Assembly: GCA_023389195.1 (NCBI GenBank)
Contig: JAEWET010000003.1
Coordinates: 1-64,000, forward strand
Source of the DNA: Aliihoeflea sp023389195
Lineage (GTDB): Bacteria; Pseudomonadota; Alphaproteobacteria; Rhizobiales; Rhizobiaceae
Length of the DNA stretch: 64,000 nucleotides
Direction of reading: 5' to 3'
Position numbers and translations under genes: made by a program. Under the pieces are notes generated by a model. The model had not been told where the DNA came from, searched no databases, and saw nothing but the letters and a program-made list of their open reading frames with translations. Shown piece by piece: positions 42,373 through 51,372 of this stretch. Numbering within the stretch: the stretch's first letter is position 1; each line of letters opens with the position of its first letter.

Positions 42373-43119
42373 ATGACGCACCAGCCTACGCAGTCACCGC
42401 AATTCTTCCTGACGGCGCCATCGCCCTGCCCTTACATCGAGGGCGAGTTCGAGCGGAAGGTGTTCACGCATCTGGTGGGCGACAAGGCGCCGGAGATGAA
42501 CGACCTCCTGACGCAAGGCGGCTTTCGCCGTTCGCAGAACATTGCCTATCGGCCGGCCTGCGAGACGTGTCGGGCCTGCGTTTCCGTGCGGATACTCGCC
42601 AACGAGTTCCAGCCGACGAAGAACATGAAGCGCGTCTCGGCGCGCAATTCCGACCTCATCGGCGCCGAGCACAAGGCCGAACCGTCGAGCGAGCAGTACT
42701 CTCTCTTCCGCACCTATCTCGACGCCCGTCACAAGCGCGGCGGCATGTCCGACATGACGGTGCTCGACTATGCAATGATGGTCGAGGACACCCACGTCGA
42801 CACGCGGGTGATCGAGTATCGCAGACGCGGTCCCGACAGCTTCATCACCGGCAAGGGCCAGGGCGAGCTCATAGCGGTCGCCCTCTCGGACCGGATGGGC
42901 GACGGCCTTTCGATGGTCTACTCGTTCTTCCACCCGGACATGGAGGACCGTTCGCTCGGCACCTTCATGATCCTCGACCACATCCAGCGCGCCAGGGCGC
43001 TTGGACTGCCGCACGTCTATCTGGGCTACTGGGTCAATGGCTCGCGCAAGATGGGCTACAAGGTGCGCTTCAAGCCACAGGAACATCTCGGGCCCCAGGG
43101 CTGGGACCGCGTCGAATAG
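42373..43119 (+). CDS. bpt: Aspartate/glutamate leucyltransferase (Bpt, arginyltransferase family)
   Basis: A 248-residue aminoacyl-tRNA-protein transferase that adds leucine to N-terminal Asp or Glu and makes proteins ClpAP substrates through the N-end rule. Family marks are CPYIEGEFERKVFTHL, the cysteine cluster C63/C66/C69 in RPACETCRACVSVR, and GYWVNGSRKMGYKVRF-like residues near the C-terminus. ATG 42373 (MTHQPTQSPQFFLT) is chosen because homologs begin there; the frame is open 27 codons further upstream. It converges on the HerA-like gene with 6 bp between stops. Confidence 0.93.
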   Translation: MTHQPTQSPQFFLTAPSPCPYIEGEFERKVFTHLVGDKAPEMNDLLTQGGFRRSQNIAYRPACETCRACVSVRILANEFQPTKNMKRVSARNSDLIGAEHKAEPSSEQYSLFRTYLDARHKRGGMSDMTVLDYAMMVEDTHVDTRVIEYRRRGPDSFITGKGQGELIAVALSDRMGDGLSMVYSFFHPDMEDRSLGTFMILDHIQRARALGLPHVYLGYWVNGSRKMGYKVRFKPQEHLGPQGWDRVE

Positions 43120-43125
43120 ATCGGG

Positions 43126-44631
43126 TTACTCGGCCGCTTGGCGCGGAATGATGTCCTCGCCCGGCCGGTCGGGCTGGTCGGGTGCCGTTTCGCAGCCGAG
43201 GTCGGGGAAGACGACGATGCGCTTGCCCGTGAGGTCGGTGCGCACGACGATCAGATCGCGCTCTTCGAAATAGGTCAAAAGGCGTCGTGCGCGGTTGGCC
43301 GAATGGCTGCCATAGGCACGTGCCAGCGCTGCGTTGCTCGGGCACGGTCGTCCCTCGACCGCCGCCAGCGCGATGATCAGGAAGATCGGCTGGATGTCCT
43401 CCGCCAGATCCTTCGACAGGTCGAGCGCGATCCTCCATGCGTCGCTCGCCGCCGTTTCCTCGCACACCCCGGTCCGGGCGATCGCCAGCCGGCGCTTGAA
43501 CTCCGGCAGATCGACCGCGCTGCCCGGCACGCGCCGGATGCGGCAGCGCACGAGGAAATCCTGGTAAAGCACGGCCACCGTTCGGAACGGCAGTTCCGGA
43601 TCATCGGCGATCTCGCGCATGACGAGGTCCAGCAGGCGCTCGCGCTCGACCTTGTCTATCTCCGGAAAAAGGGCCTGGACCGGCTCTTCGGCCGTCTCGC
43701 GCGGGCGCGACAACTGCTCGAGGATGTCGGCCGTCGGCGTGGGCGGCGGCGGGGGCCGGCGCACCGGTGCGCGCACTTCCTCGGGTCCTCGCTGGAAGAT
43801 CAGGTCGCGCGCCTCGTCGCTCGTTTCGGGCAGCGGCATCAGCTTCGGGCTGACCGATCGCGCGGACGTCTCCACCGTACCGATCGTCACCGGCATCGGC
43901 CGGCGCGAGACGGCGGGGCCGAGCGCGACGAAGGAGCCGCGCTGCAGGTCGCGGAACTGCTCGGCCTGCCGACGGTCCATGCCGAGAAGGTCTGCGGCTC
44001 GCGCCATGTCGATGTCGAGGAAGGTGCGGCCCATCAGGAAGTTCGACGCCTCGGCCGCGACGTTCTTGGCAAGCTTGGCAAGGCGCTGCGTGGCGATGAC
44101 GCCCGCAAGGCCGCGCTTGCGGCCGCGGCACATCAGGTTCGTCATCGCGCCGAGCGAAACGCGACGCGCCTCGTCCGACACCTCGCCCGCCGCCGCCGGC
44201 GCAAAGAGCTGCGCCTCGTCGACCACCACCAGAACCGGATACCAATGCTCGCGCTCGGCATCGAACATGCCGTTGAGAAACGCGGCGGCGGCCTTCATCT
44301 GCTGGTCCGCATCGAGCCCTTCGAGGTTGACCACCACCGAAACCCGGTGCTGGCGGATGCGGCCCGCGATCCGCACGAGCTCGGCCTCGGTGCGCGCGGC
44401 ATCGACAACGACATGGCCGAACTTGTCGGCCAGCGTAACAAAGTCGCCCTCCGGATCGATGATGCACTGCTGCACCCACGGCGCGCTTTGTTCGAGCAGC
44501 CTACGAAGAAGATGCGACTTGCCGGAACCGGAATTGCCCTGCACGAGCAGACGCGTGGCGAGCAACTCCTCCAGGTCCATCATGGCCGGCGCGCCGTGCG
44601 CGCCCTTGCCCATATCGATGCCGACTTTCAA
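43126..44631 (-). CDS. HerA/DUF87-type ATPase
   Basis: A 501-residue P-loop ATPase of the HerA/FtsK group. Walker A is GNSGSGKS (32-39) and Walker B ends in Asp138-Glu139 (LVVVDEAQLF). A sensor-like GVIATQRLAKL follows. The C-terminal third is a separate helical region that ends in LGCETAPDQPDRPG. No nurA or other nuclease gene is adjacent. The start is TTG 44631, supported by GGAG 7 bases upstream and by an N-terminus (MKVGID) that leads straight into the fold; ATG 44613 is the alternative. Its process is unknown. Confidence 0.85.
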   Translation of the reverse strand: MKVGIDMGKGAHGAPAMMDLEELLATRLLVQGNSGSGKSHLLRRLLEQSAPWVQQCIIDPEGDFVTLADKFGHVVVDAARTEAELVRIAGRIRQHRVSVVVNLEGLDADQQMKAAAAFLNGMFDAEREHWYPVLVVVDEAQLFAPAAAGEVSDEARRVSLGAMTNLMCRGRKRGLAGVIATQRLAKLAKNVAAEASNFLMGRTFLDIDMARAADLLGMDRRQAEQFRDLQRGSFVALGPAVSRRPMPVTIGTVETSARSVSPKLMPLPETSDEARDLIFQRGPEEVRAPVRRPPPPPTPTADILEQLSRPRETAEEPVQALFPEIDKVERERLLDLVMREIADDPELPFRTVAVLYQDFLVRCRIRRVPGSAVDLPEFKRRLAIARTGVCEETAASDAWRIALDLSKDLAEDIQPIFLIIALAAVEGRPCPSNAALARAYGSHSANRARRLLTYFEERDLIVVRTDLTGKRIVVFPDLGCETAPDQPDRPGEDIIPRQAAE

Positions 44632-44721
44632 TGCAAATCTCCGATCAGAGCAGCCCTTCTATCATCCGTGCGCATGGATGCGGGGGTGCTTGCCGCGCAA
44701 TCCACAACTCGCTGCGCCAAC

Positions 44722-44744
44722 AAAAAGGCCCGCCGAGGCGGGCC
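44722..44744 (-). terminator. Intrinsic terminator of the PNPOx-like gene
   Basis: GGCCCGCC (44727-44734) pairs with GGCGGGCC (44737-44744) around a very short loop. On the minus strand it is followed by TTTTT (complement of 44722-44726). It lies 24 bp after the stop. Confidence 0.75.
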
Positions 44745-44768
44745 CTTCCAGAATCGCTCCGGGCAAGC

Positions 44769-45245
44769 CTAGAGCTTCACCTTCTCATTGTCGCCCATGT
44801 CCGGTCGGCTGTCCGATACGGCGGCAGTGAGCATCTTGATGTAGCTGACGACCGTGCCGGGGCTGTCCCAGTATTGCGCATCGTTCGGCGTGACCTTCAG
44901 GACACGGATCGAAGGGTCCTCGGGGTCGTCCCACCAGGCCTTCGCCGGCGTCGACCAGAGTTCCTTGATCTTCGCGCGATCGTTGGAGACGGCCGCTCGT
45001 CCGGTGACCGAGACATATTTCTGGTCGCCGGCATCGGCGAAGAACAGGCCGACATGCGGGTCGCGCTGGATTTCGTCGTCCTTGTGGCTTTCGGCATCGG
45101 TCAGGAAATAGATCGCATGCTCCTCGCGCTCCAGATGCGCGGCCATCGGGCGGGCCCGGATGTCCTGCCCATCCTTCGTGGCAAGCATGCAAAAGCCGAT
45201 CTTCTTCATCAGCTTCCAGACATGGTCGATCTTGTCGTCGCTCAT
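44769..45245 (-). CDS. Pyridoxamine 5'-phosphate oxidase-like (general stress protein 26-type) protein
   Basis: A 158-residue split-barrel FMN-binding-like protein. Recognisable segments are IGFCMLATKDGQDIRARPMAA, EEHAIYFLTDAESHKDDEIQ and YVSVTGRAAVSNDRAKIKELW, the pattern of Ydag/GSP26-like proteins. The natural cofactor and substrate are unknown. AGAGGA lies 6 bases before ATG 45245. It is divergent from the sulfate transport operon. Confidence 0.88.
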   Translation of the reverse strand: MSDDKIDHVWKLMKKIGFCMLATKDGQDIRARPMAAHLEREEHAIYFLTDAESHKDDEIQRDPHVGLFFADAGDQKYVSVTGRAAVSNDRAKIKELWSTPAKAWWDDPEDPSIRVLKVTPNDAQYWDSPGTVVSYIKMLTAAVSDSRPDMGDNEKVKL

Positions 45246-45475
45246 CGTATTCCTCTCGGGTTGAATGGAAGCGTCCAACCTCGCGAGGACACGAGTTGTT
45301 CCAACATGCCGAGAGCATCCCAACTCAAATTGGATTCCTTTTCCAGAAATCGGCATGGATATGAAAACTCATCCCATTCTCTTTGCACTGGCGGCAGTCG
45401 CGGACCTTCATGCCGCGCAGTCGCGCGGTTAGATTCCGGTTCCAATCATCCGCCATTTTGACGAGGAAAATTTCA

Positions 45476-46477
45476 ATGAAGCGCCTCTTGCTCGCCGGCG
45501 TCGCCGCCGCCCTCCTCTTCGGTGCGCCTGCCCATGCGCAGCAGCCGACCTCGCTCCTCAACGCCTCCTACGACATCGCCCGCGAATTGTTCGCAGCGGT
45601 CAACGATGCGTTCATCCCCGCCCACAAGGAGGCGACCGGACAGGGCGTCACCGTCGACCAGTCGCATGCCGGAACGTCCCGCCAGGCGCGTGCCATCGCC
45701 GAGGGTCTCGAAGCCGACGTCGTCACCTTCAACCAGGTCACCGACATCGACTTCCTCGTCCAGAACGGTTTCGTTTCCGAAGACTGGCAGAGCGAGTTTC
45801 CCAACCAGTCCTCGCCCTTCTATTCGCTGCCGTCCTTCCTCGTGCGCGAAGGCAATCCGAAGGGCATCGAGGACTGGGACGATCTGGTGCGCGAGGACGT
45901 CCAGGTCATCTTCCCGAACCCTAAGACCTCCGGCAACGCGCGCTACACCTATCTTGCAGCCTATGCCTACGCACTCGAAGCCTTCGATGGCGACGAGACC
46001 AAGGCACAGGAGTTCGTGAAGAAGATCTTCGACAATGTTCCGGTCTTCGACACGGGCGGACGCGCCGCGACGACGACCTTCGTCGAGCGCCAGATCGGCG
46101 ACGTGCTGATCACCTTCGAGGCGGAGACGAAGGCGATCGCGCGTGAGTTCGGCGAGGATCAGTACGATCTCATCACGCCTTCGGTCAGCCTTTTGGCCGA
46201 ATTCCCCGTCGCCATCGTCGACCGCGTCGCCGAGCGCCGTGGTTCGGGTGAACTCGCCAAGGCCTATCTCGACTTCCTCTACACCGAGGAAGGCCAGCGC
46301 ATCGCCGCCGAAAACGGCCACCGCGTCGAGAACGAGACGGTCGCGCCCGAGTTCGCCGAAAACTTCCCCGAAGTGCGCCTCGTGACCGTCGAAGACGTGT
46401 TCGGCGGTTGGGACAAGGTGCAGGAAGAGCACTTCGCCTCCGGCGCGATCCTCGACCAGCTTTACGGCCAGCGTTGA
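45476..46477 (+). CDS. sbp: Sulfate-binding protein of the sulfate/thiosulfate ABC transporter
   Basis: A 333-residue periplasmic binding protein. The signal peptide is MKRLLLAGVAAALLFGAPAHAQ. The mature part opens LLNASYDIARELFAAVN and holds DQSHAGTSRQARAI and FNQVTDIDFLV, family segments that contact the sulfate ion. GAGGA lies about 10 bases before ATG 45476. The permease and ATPase genes follow, but after an unusual 293-bp gap with a hairpin and a repeat element, so sbp may be expressed more strongly than the rest, as is common for binding proteins. Confidence 0.95.
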   Translation: MKRLLLAGVAAALLFGAPAHAQQPTSLLNASYDIARELFAAVNDAFIPAHKEATGQGVTVDQSHAGTSRQARAIAEGLEADVVTFNQVTDIDFLVQNGFVSEDWQSEFPNQSSPFYSLPSFLVREGNPKGIEDWDDLVREDVQVIFPNPKTSGNARYTYLAAYAYALEAFDGDETKAQEFVKKIFDNVPVFDTGGRAATTTFVERQIGDVLITFEAETKAIAREFGEDQYDLITPSVSLLAEFPVAIVDRVAERRGSGELAKAYLDFLYTEEGQRIAAENGHRVENETVAPEFAENFPEVRLVTVEDVFGGWDKVQEEHFASGAILDQLYGQR

Positions 46478-46500
46478 CGCAACCTCGGCTTGCTGTATTG

Positions 46501-46526
46501 ACCGGCGGGTGAAAACCCGCCGGTTT
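46501..46526 (+). terminator. Hairpin after sbp, possible attenuator
   Basis: ACCGGCGGGT (46501-46510) pairs with ACCCGCCGGT (46515-46524) around GAAA, followed by only two more T residues. It may end or partly reduce transcription into cysT, or protect the sbp mRNA 3' end. Confidence 0.6.
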
Positions 46527-46557
46527 GGCATTCGGATCGCATGATGTTCTTCGCTAA

Positions 46558-46745
46558 CACCCCCCTCTGGCCTGCCGGCCATCTCCCCCTCAAGGGGGGA
46601 GATCAGTCTCGTCGGCGTTCCGAATCGCCGGAAACGGCACTGGCAGGTTTGATGACGCGGGTCATCTCCCCCCTTGAGGGGGGTCCGCAGGACGGGCCGA
46701 GACCCGCGGCTCGGGCCAGGGCGGCCGGCAGGCCAGAGGGGGGTG
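46558..46745. repeat. Compound palindromic intergenic repeat (RIME/MITE-like)
   Basis: The 188-bp element is bounded by perfect 23-bp inverted arms, 46558-46580 and 46723-46745. Inside are two more hairpins: ATCTCCCCC/GGGGGAGAT (46581-46603) and CCCCCC/GGGGGG (46668-46683), which are themselves inverted copies over about 17 bases. There is no transposase frame; the open frame across it is just translated repeat. I recall similar mosaics as dispersed repeats of rhizobial genomes. It lies between sbp and cysT and ends 25 bp before the cysT start. Confidence 0.85.
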
Positions 46746-46770
46746 CCTCGCGCAACCCGACCAAGCCGTC

Positions 46771-47592
46771 ATGAGCCGCCGCGTCATCCCCGGACTGCCG
46801 CTCTCCCTCGGCATCACGCTCTTCTATGTCGGCCTCATCATCGCGCTGCCGCTGGGCGCGTTGGTCTTCAAGGCCGCGTCGCTCGGGCCGGAAGCCTACT
46901 GGAACATCATCTCCTCCGAGCGCGCGGTGGCCAGCTATCGCGTGACGGTGCTGTCCGCTCTCGCCGCCACGCTCTTCAACCTCGTCTTCGGTCTCGCGCT
47001 CGCCTGGGTTCTCGTCCGCTATTCCTTTCCCGGACGGCGGCTCGTCGACGCCATCGTCGACCTGCCCTTCGCCCTGCCGACTGCCGTCGCCGGTATCGCG
47101 CTGACCACCCTCTTCGCCCCAAATGGCTGGTTCGGCGGCCCGCTTCTGGATGCCGGCATCCGCGTCGCCTATACGCCGATCGGCATCATGATCGCGATGG
47201 CGTTCACCAGCCTGCCCTTCATCGTGCGCACCGTGCAGCCGGTGCTCGAAGACCTCGACCCGGCGCTCGAGGAAGCCGCGCAGTCGCTCGGCGGCAGCGA
47301 CCTGTCGATCTTCTGGCGCGTGATCCTGCCGATCCTCTGGCCCGCACTTCTGGCCGGCACGTCGCTCGCCTTTGCGCGCAGTCTCGGCGAATTCGGCGCG
47401 ATCATCTTCATTGCCGGCAACCAGCCCTTTTCGACCGAAATCACCGCGCTTCTCGCCTTCATCCGGCTTGAGGAATACGACTACCAGGCTGCCGCTGCGA
47501 TCGCCTCGGTGATGCTGATAACCGCCTTCGTCATGCTCGCGGTGACCAATTTCATGCAGGCGCGCGCGCTGCGCTACACGGCGAGGACCTGA
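46771..47592 (+). CDS. cysT: Sulfate ABC transporter permease CysT
   Basis: A 273-residue inner-membrane permease with six predicted helices. The cytoplasmic EAA loop is LDPALEEAAQSLGGSDLSIFWRVILP. It pairs with CysW to form the sulfate channel. ATG 46771 has no clear Shine-Dalgarno; the palindromic repeat ends only 25 bp upstream and may have displaced the native leader. cysW starts 2 bp after its stop. Confidence 0.95.
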   Translation: MSRRVIPGLPLSLGITLFYVGLIIALPLGALVFKAASLGPEAYWNIISSERAVASYRVTVLSALAATLFNLVFGLALAWVLVRYSFPGRRLVDAIVDLPFALPTAVAGIALTTLFAPNGWFGGPLLDAGIRVAYTPIGIMIAMAFTSLPFIVRTVQPVLEDLDPALEEAAQSLGGSDLSIFWRVILPILWPALLAGTSLAFARSLGEFGAIIFIAGNQPFSTEITALLAFIRLEEYDYQAAAAIASVMLITAFVMLAVTNFMQARALRYTART

Positions 47593-47594
47593 CG

Positions 47595-48476
47595 ATGCGA
47601 CATGCGACAGGACGCCCGCCAAGGATCGGCGACAGGCCAGCCATCCGCCGCACGCTGATCGGCCTCGTGCTGATCACCGGCGCGCTTCTCATTCTCGCCC
47701 CGCTCCTGGTCATCGGTGTTCAGGCCTTTTCGATGGGCGTCGGCTATTTCGGCGCGACCATCGCCAATCCCGATACCCGCCATGCGATCTTCCTGACCGT
47801 CGCGACCGCGCTCATCGCGGTGCCGATCAACACCATCTTCGGCGTCGCTGCCGCATGGGCGGTGACGAAGTACGATTTCTGGGGCCGACGCTTCCTGATC
47901 GTCATCATCGAAATCCCGTTCTCGATCTCGCCGATCGTCGCCGGCGTCGCCTATCTCTTCGTCTACGGACTGCAGGGCCTGTTCGGGCCGATGCTGCAAT
48001 CGGCCGAGATCAAGGTGCTGTTCGCCCTGCCCGGCATCGTCCTCGCGTCGATGTTCGTCACCGCACCCTTCGTCGCCCGCGAACTCATCCCGCTGATGCA
48101 GGCGCAAGGGCGCGACCTCGAAGAAGCCGCGACCTCGCTCGGCGCGTCGGGCTGGCGCACGTTCTTCTCCGTCACGCTGCCCAACATCAAATGGGCGCTG
48201 CTCTATGGCGTCGTCCTGTGCAACGCCCGGGTGATGGGTGAATTCGGTGCGGTGTCCGTCGTCTCGGGCAACATTCGCGGCCAGACCAACACCCTGCCGC
48301 TCCACATCGAACTGCTTTACCACGACTACAATTCCGTCGGCGCGTTCGCGGCCGCGTCCATTCTCGCGCTGCTCGCCGTCGTGACCATCATCGCCAAGGT
48401 GCTGCTCGAGCGCCAGGGCGCCGGCCGCCGCTCGCGTCCCGCACTTGCCGCCCCCATCGTCGAGGCCAAGCCATGA
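47595..48476 (+). CDS. cysW: Sulfate ABC transporter permease CysW
   Basis: A 293-residue permease, partner of CysT, with six predicted helices and the EAA loop GRDLEEAATSLGASGWRTFF. The segment GEFGAVSVVSGNIRGQTNTLPL near the C-terminus is typical of CysW. Its last bases overlap the cysA start as ATGA, so the two are coupled. Confidence 0.95.
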   Translation: MRHATGRPPRIGDRPAIRRTLIGLVLITGALLILAPLLVIGVQAFSMGVGYFGATIANPDTRHAIFLTVATALIAVPINTIFGVAAAWAVTKYDFWGRRFLIVIIEIPFSISPIVAGVAYLFVYGLQGLFGPMLQSAEIKVLFALPGIVLASMFVTAPFVARELIPLMQAQGRDLEEAATSLGASGWRTFFSVTLPNIKWALLYGVVLCNARVMGEFGAVSVVSGNIRGQTNTLPLHIELLYHDYNSVGAFAAASILALLAVVTIIAKVLLERQGAGRRSRPALAAPIVEAKP

Positions 48477-49495
48477 AGATCGCCCTGAAGAACGTCGCCA
48501 AGACCTTCGATACGTTTCGCGCCGTGCGCGGCGTCTCGCTTGACATCGAAAGCGGCGAACTCGTCGCGCTGCTCGGGCCGTCTGGCTCCGGCAAGACGAC
48601 GATCCTGCGCATGGTCGCGGGGCTCGAATATGCCGATGAGGGTCAGATATTCTTCGGCGACGAGGATGCGACCGATATCCCCGTGCGCGAGCGTGGCGTC
48701 GGCTTCGTCTTCCAGCACTACGCGCTGTTTCCGCACATGACGGTCGGCGAAAACGTCGCATTCGGCATGAAGGTGTCGAAGAAGAAGCGCTCCAAGGCCG
48801 ACATCGCCGCGCGCGTCGGCGAATTGCTTCGCCTCGTCAAGCTGGACGGCCTTCAGGACCGGTTCCCGAACCAGATTTCCGGCGGCCAGCGCCAGCGCGT
48901 CGCCCTTGCCCGCGCGCTCGCGGTCGATCCGAAGGTGCTGCTGCTCGACGAGCCGTTCGGCGCGCTCGATGCCAATGTGCGCCGCGAACTGCGCCGCTGG
49001 CTGCGTGAAATCCATTCCGAACTCGGCATCACGACGCTGTTCGTCACGCACGACCAGGAAGAAGCGCTCGATCTTGCCGACCGCGTCGTCATTCTCGACG
49101 AGGGCAAGATCGTGCAGGAAGGCACGCCCGAAGAGGTGACGCGGCAGCCCAAATCGGCCTTCGTGGTGCGATTCCTGGGGGATACAAACCGGCTCGGCGC
49201 GTCTGTCGCCAACGGCATGGCCGATCTCGGCGGAGCCTCCATCGCCGCGCCCGCGCTCGCCGACGGCAAGGCCGACGCCTATCTGCGGCCCAGCGACCTC
49301 ACCTGGTCGGCGACCGGCGGCGGCATTCCCGCCTCTGTCGAGCGCGTTCTCGACCGCCCCGATTCCCGGCGCGTCATTGCGATAACGGATCACGGCGATC
49401 CGCTCGAATTCGACGTGGCGCCTGAGGTGACGGTGAAGGCAGGCGACCGCGGCTTCGTCCAGATCGCCCGTGCGCAGCTTTTCGCGGCGGAGTAG
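48473..49495 (+). CDS. cysA: Sulfate ABC transporter ATP-binding protein CysA
   Basis: A 340-residue ABC ATPase. Walker A is GPSGSGKT (35-42), the Q-loop lies in FVFQHYALFPHMT, the signature is ISGGQRQRVALARAL, and Walker B is LLLDEPFGALD. The C-terminal TOBE-like regulatory domain starts near 235. It energises sulfate or thiosulfate import through CysTW. It is the last gene of the operon. Confidence 0.96.
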   Translation: MKIALKNVAKTFDTFRAVRGVSLDIESGELVALLGPSGSGKTTILRMVAGLEYADEGQIFFGDEDATDIPVRERGVGFVFQHYALFPHMTVGENVAFGMKVSKKKRSKADIAARVGELLRLVKLDGLQDRFPNQISGGQRQRVALARALAVDPKVLLLDEPFGALDANVRRELRRWLREIHSELGITTLFVTHDQEEALDLADRVVILDEGKIVQEGTPEEVTRQPKSAFVVRFLGDTNRLGASVANGMADLGGASIAAPALADGKADAYLRPSDLTWSATGGGIPASVERVLDRPDSRRVIAITDHGDPLEFDVAPEVTVKAGDRGFVQIARAQLFAAE

Positions 49496-49590
49496 TCGCT
49501 TCTATACATTTGCGGCAAACCCGGTTAGGAAGGCGCAAAATTCAGCGCCGCGCCCGTTGCGCCCGCGCGCCCACTCCCGAAAGACGACCG

Positions 49591-51339
49591 ATGACCGAAT
49601 TCGAAGGCATTTTGCCTCCGCTTGCCGCCGCACTTGAAAAGCGCGGCTATTCCTCCCTGACTCCGGTGCAGAAGGCCGTGACCGGCTCCGAACTCGGGGA
49701 TGCCGACGCGCTCGTCTCAGCGCAGACCGGCTCCGGCAAGACCGTCGCCTTCGGCCTCGCACTCGCGCCGACGCTGCTTGGCGACGACGAGCGTTTCGGC
49801 CCGGCCGCCGCCCCGCTGGCTCTTGCCATCGCACCGACGCGCGAGCTTGCCGTGCAGGTCAAGCGCGAGCTCGAATGGCTCTATGCCGAGACCGGCGCCA
49901 CCGTCGCCTCCTGCGTCGGCGGCATGGACATGCGCTCGGAGCGCCGCACGCTCGAACGCGGCGCGCAGATCGTCGTCGGCACGCCGGGCCGCCTGCGCGA
50001 CCACATCACTCGCGGCTCGCTCCAGCTCGACGATATCCGTGCCGTGGTGCTCGACGAGGCCGACGAGATGCTCGATCTCGGTTTTCGCGAAGACCTCGAA
50101 TTCATCCTCGAAGCCGCGCCCGACGAGCGCCGCACTCTGATGTTCTCGGCCACGGTCTCGAAGCCGATCGCCGAACTCGCCAAGAACTACCAGCGCAGCG
50201 CGGTCCGCGTCTCGACCGCGGCCGAGGCCCGCCAGCATGGCGACATCGAATATCGTGCCCTCTCCGTCGCCGACGCCGACCGCGAGAACGCGATCATCAA
50301 CGTCCTGCGCTATTACGAGCCGACCAATGCGCTCGTCTTCTGCTCGACCCGCGCAGCGGTCAACCACATGACCGCGCGCTTCAACAATCGCGGCTTTGCC
50401 GTCGTCGCGCTGTCCGGCGAACTCAGCCAGAACGAGCGCACCCATGCGCTGCAGGCGATGCGCGACGGGCGCGCGCAGGTCTGCATCGCGACCGACGTCG
50501 CCGCGCGCGGCATCGACTTGCCAAACCTCGAACTCGTCATCCACGCCGACCTTCCGACCAACCGCGAGACGCTGCTTCACCGTTCGGGCCGTACCGGTCG
50601 CGCCGGCCGCAAAGGCATGAGCGTTCTGATCGTGCCGAACAAGGCCGGCAAGCGCGCGAGCCGGCTTCTTCAAAGTGCTTCCATCAACGCCCAGTGGGGC
50701 AAGCCGCCGACGGCGGAGGAAGTCGTCCAGCGCGACGACGAGCGCCTGCTCGCCGATCCCGCGCTGTCGGAGCCGATCACCGAGGACGTCGAGGAGTTCG
50801 TCCGCCAAATCCTCGAAAAGCATGGCGCCGAACAGGTCGCCGCCGCCTATGTCCGCGCCTATCGCGCCGGCCGTTCGGCGCCGGAAGACCTGATGGAGGT
50901 TAACTTCGTCGAGGATCGCAAGGCCGCCAAGGAGCGCGAGCCCTTCGGCGATGCCGTCTGGTTCTCGCTGTCCATCGGCCGCAAGCAGAATGCCGAGCCG
51001 CGCTGGCTGATCCCGATGCTCTGCCGCAACGGCAACCTGACCAAGAAGGACATCGGCGCCATCAAGATGATGCCGGAGGAGACCTTCGTCGAAATCGCCG
51101 CCGGCTCCGCCGACCGCTTCGCCGCGCTCATCGGCAAGAAGGGCGACCTCGAACGCGGTATTCGTGTAAAGCGAGTAGAAGGCACGCCGGAATTCACGCG
51201 CGACGCCAAGCCGGCGCATCGCGGCCAGAAGCCGGACCAGAAGTTCGAGAAGAAGGACTGGTCGAAGAAGCCCGGCAAGCCGAAGTTCGAAAAGCGCCCC
51301 GACGGCTTCAAGAAGAAGAAGCCGAAGCGGGAAGGCTGA
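49591..51339 (+). CDS. DEAD-box RNA helicase with DbpA-type RNA-binding domain
   Basis: A 582-residue cytoplasmic RNA helicase. Motif I is AQTGSGKT (44-51), motif Ia PTRELA, motif II DEAD (155-158), motif III SAT, and motif VI HRSGRTGRAGR. A DbpA/CsdA RNA-binding domain follows (WFSLSIGRKQNAEPRWLIP onward), then a lysine-rich tail (KKDWSKKPGKPKFEKRPDG). This suits a role in ribosome assembly or cold-stress RNA handling. ATG 49591 is chosen because upstream in-frame sequence is arginine-rich and unlike the family. Confidence 0.93.
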   Translation: MTEFEGILPPLAAALEKRGYSSLTPVQKAVTGSELGDADALVSAQTGSGKTVAFGLALAPTLLGDDERFGPAAAPLALAIAPTRELAVQVKRELEWLYAETGATVASCVGGMDMRSERRTLERGAQIVVGTPGRLRDHITRGSLQLDDIRAVVLDEADEMLDLGFREDLEFILEAAPDERRTLMFSATVSKPIAELAKNYQRSAVRVSTAAEARQHGDIEYRALSVADADRENAIINVLRYYEPTNALVFCSTRAAVNHMTARFNNRGFAVVALSGELSQNERTHALQAMRDGRAQVCIATDVAARGIDLPNLELVIHADLPTNRETLLHRSGRTGRAGRKGMSVLIVPNKAGKRASRLLQSASINAQWGKPPTAEEVVQRDDERLLADPALSEPITEDVEEFVRQILEKHGAEQVAAAYVRAYRAGRSAPEDLMEVNFVEDRKAAKEREPFGDAVWFSLSIGRKQNAEPRWLIPMLCRNGNLTKKDIGAIKMMPEETFVEIAAGSADRFAALIGKKGDLERGIRVKRVEGTPEFTRDAKPAHRGQKPDQKFEKKDWSKKPGKPKFEKRPDGFKKKKPKREG

Positions 51340-51345
51340 AATCGA

Positions 51346-51365
51346 AGGGCGCCTTATGGCGCCCT
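51346..51365. terminator. Hairpin between convergent helicase and PepSY genes
   Basis: AGGGCGCC (51346-51353) pairs with GGCGCCCT (51358-51365) around TTAT, between two stops 33 bp apart. There is no T tract, so it is only a possible bidirectional 3' structure. Confidence 0.5.
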
Positions 51366-51372
51366 GTCGAGA

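Noticed and set aside
46558..46745. CRISPR array or IS element in the C/G-rich palindromes
   Set aside because: Repeats are inverted, not regularly spaced direct repeats, and there is no transposase frame or cas gene.
46541..46774. Plus-strand open frame of 77 codons across the sbp-cysT spacer
   Set aside because: It translates only the palindromic repeat, with Pro-, Gly- and Arg-rich meaningless sequence.
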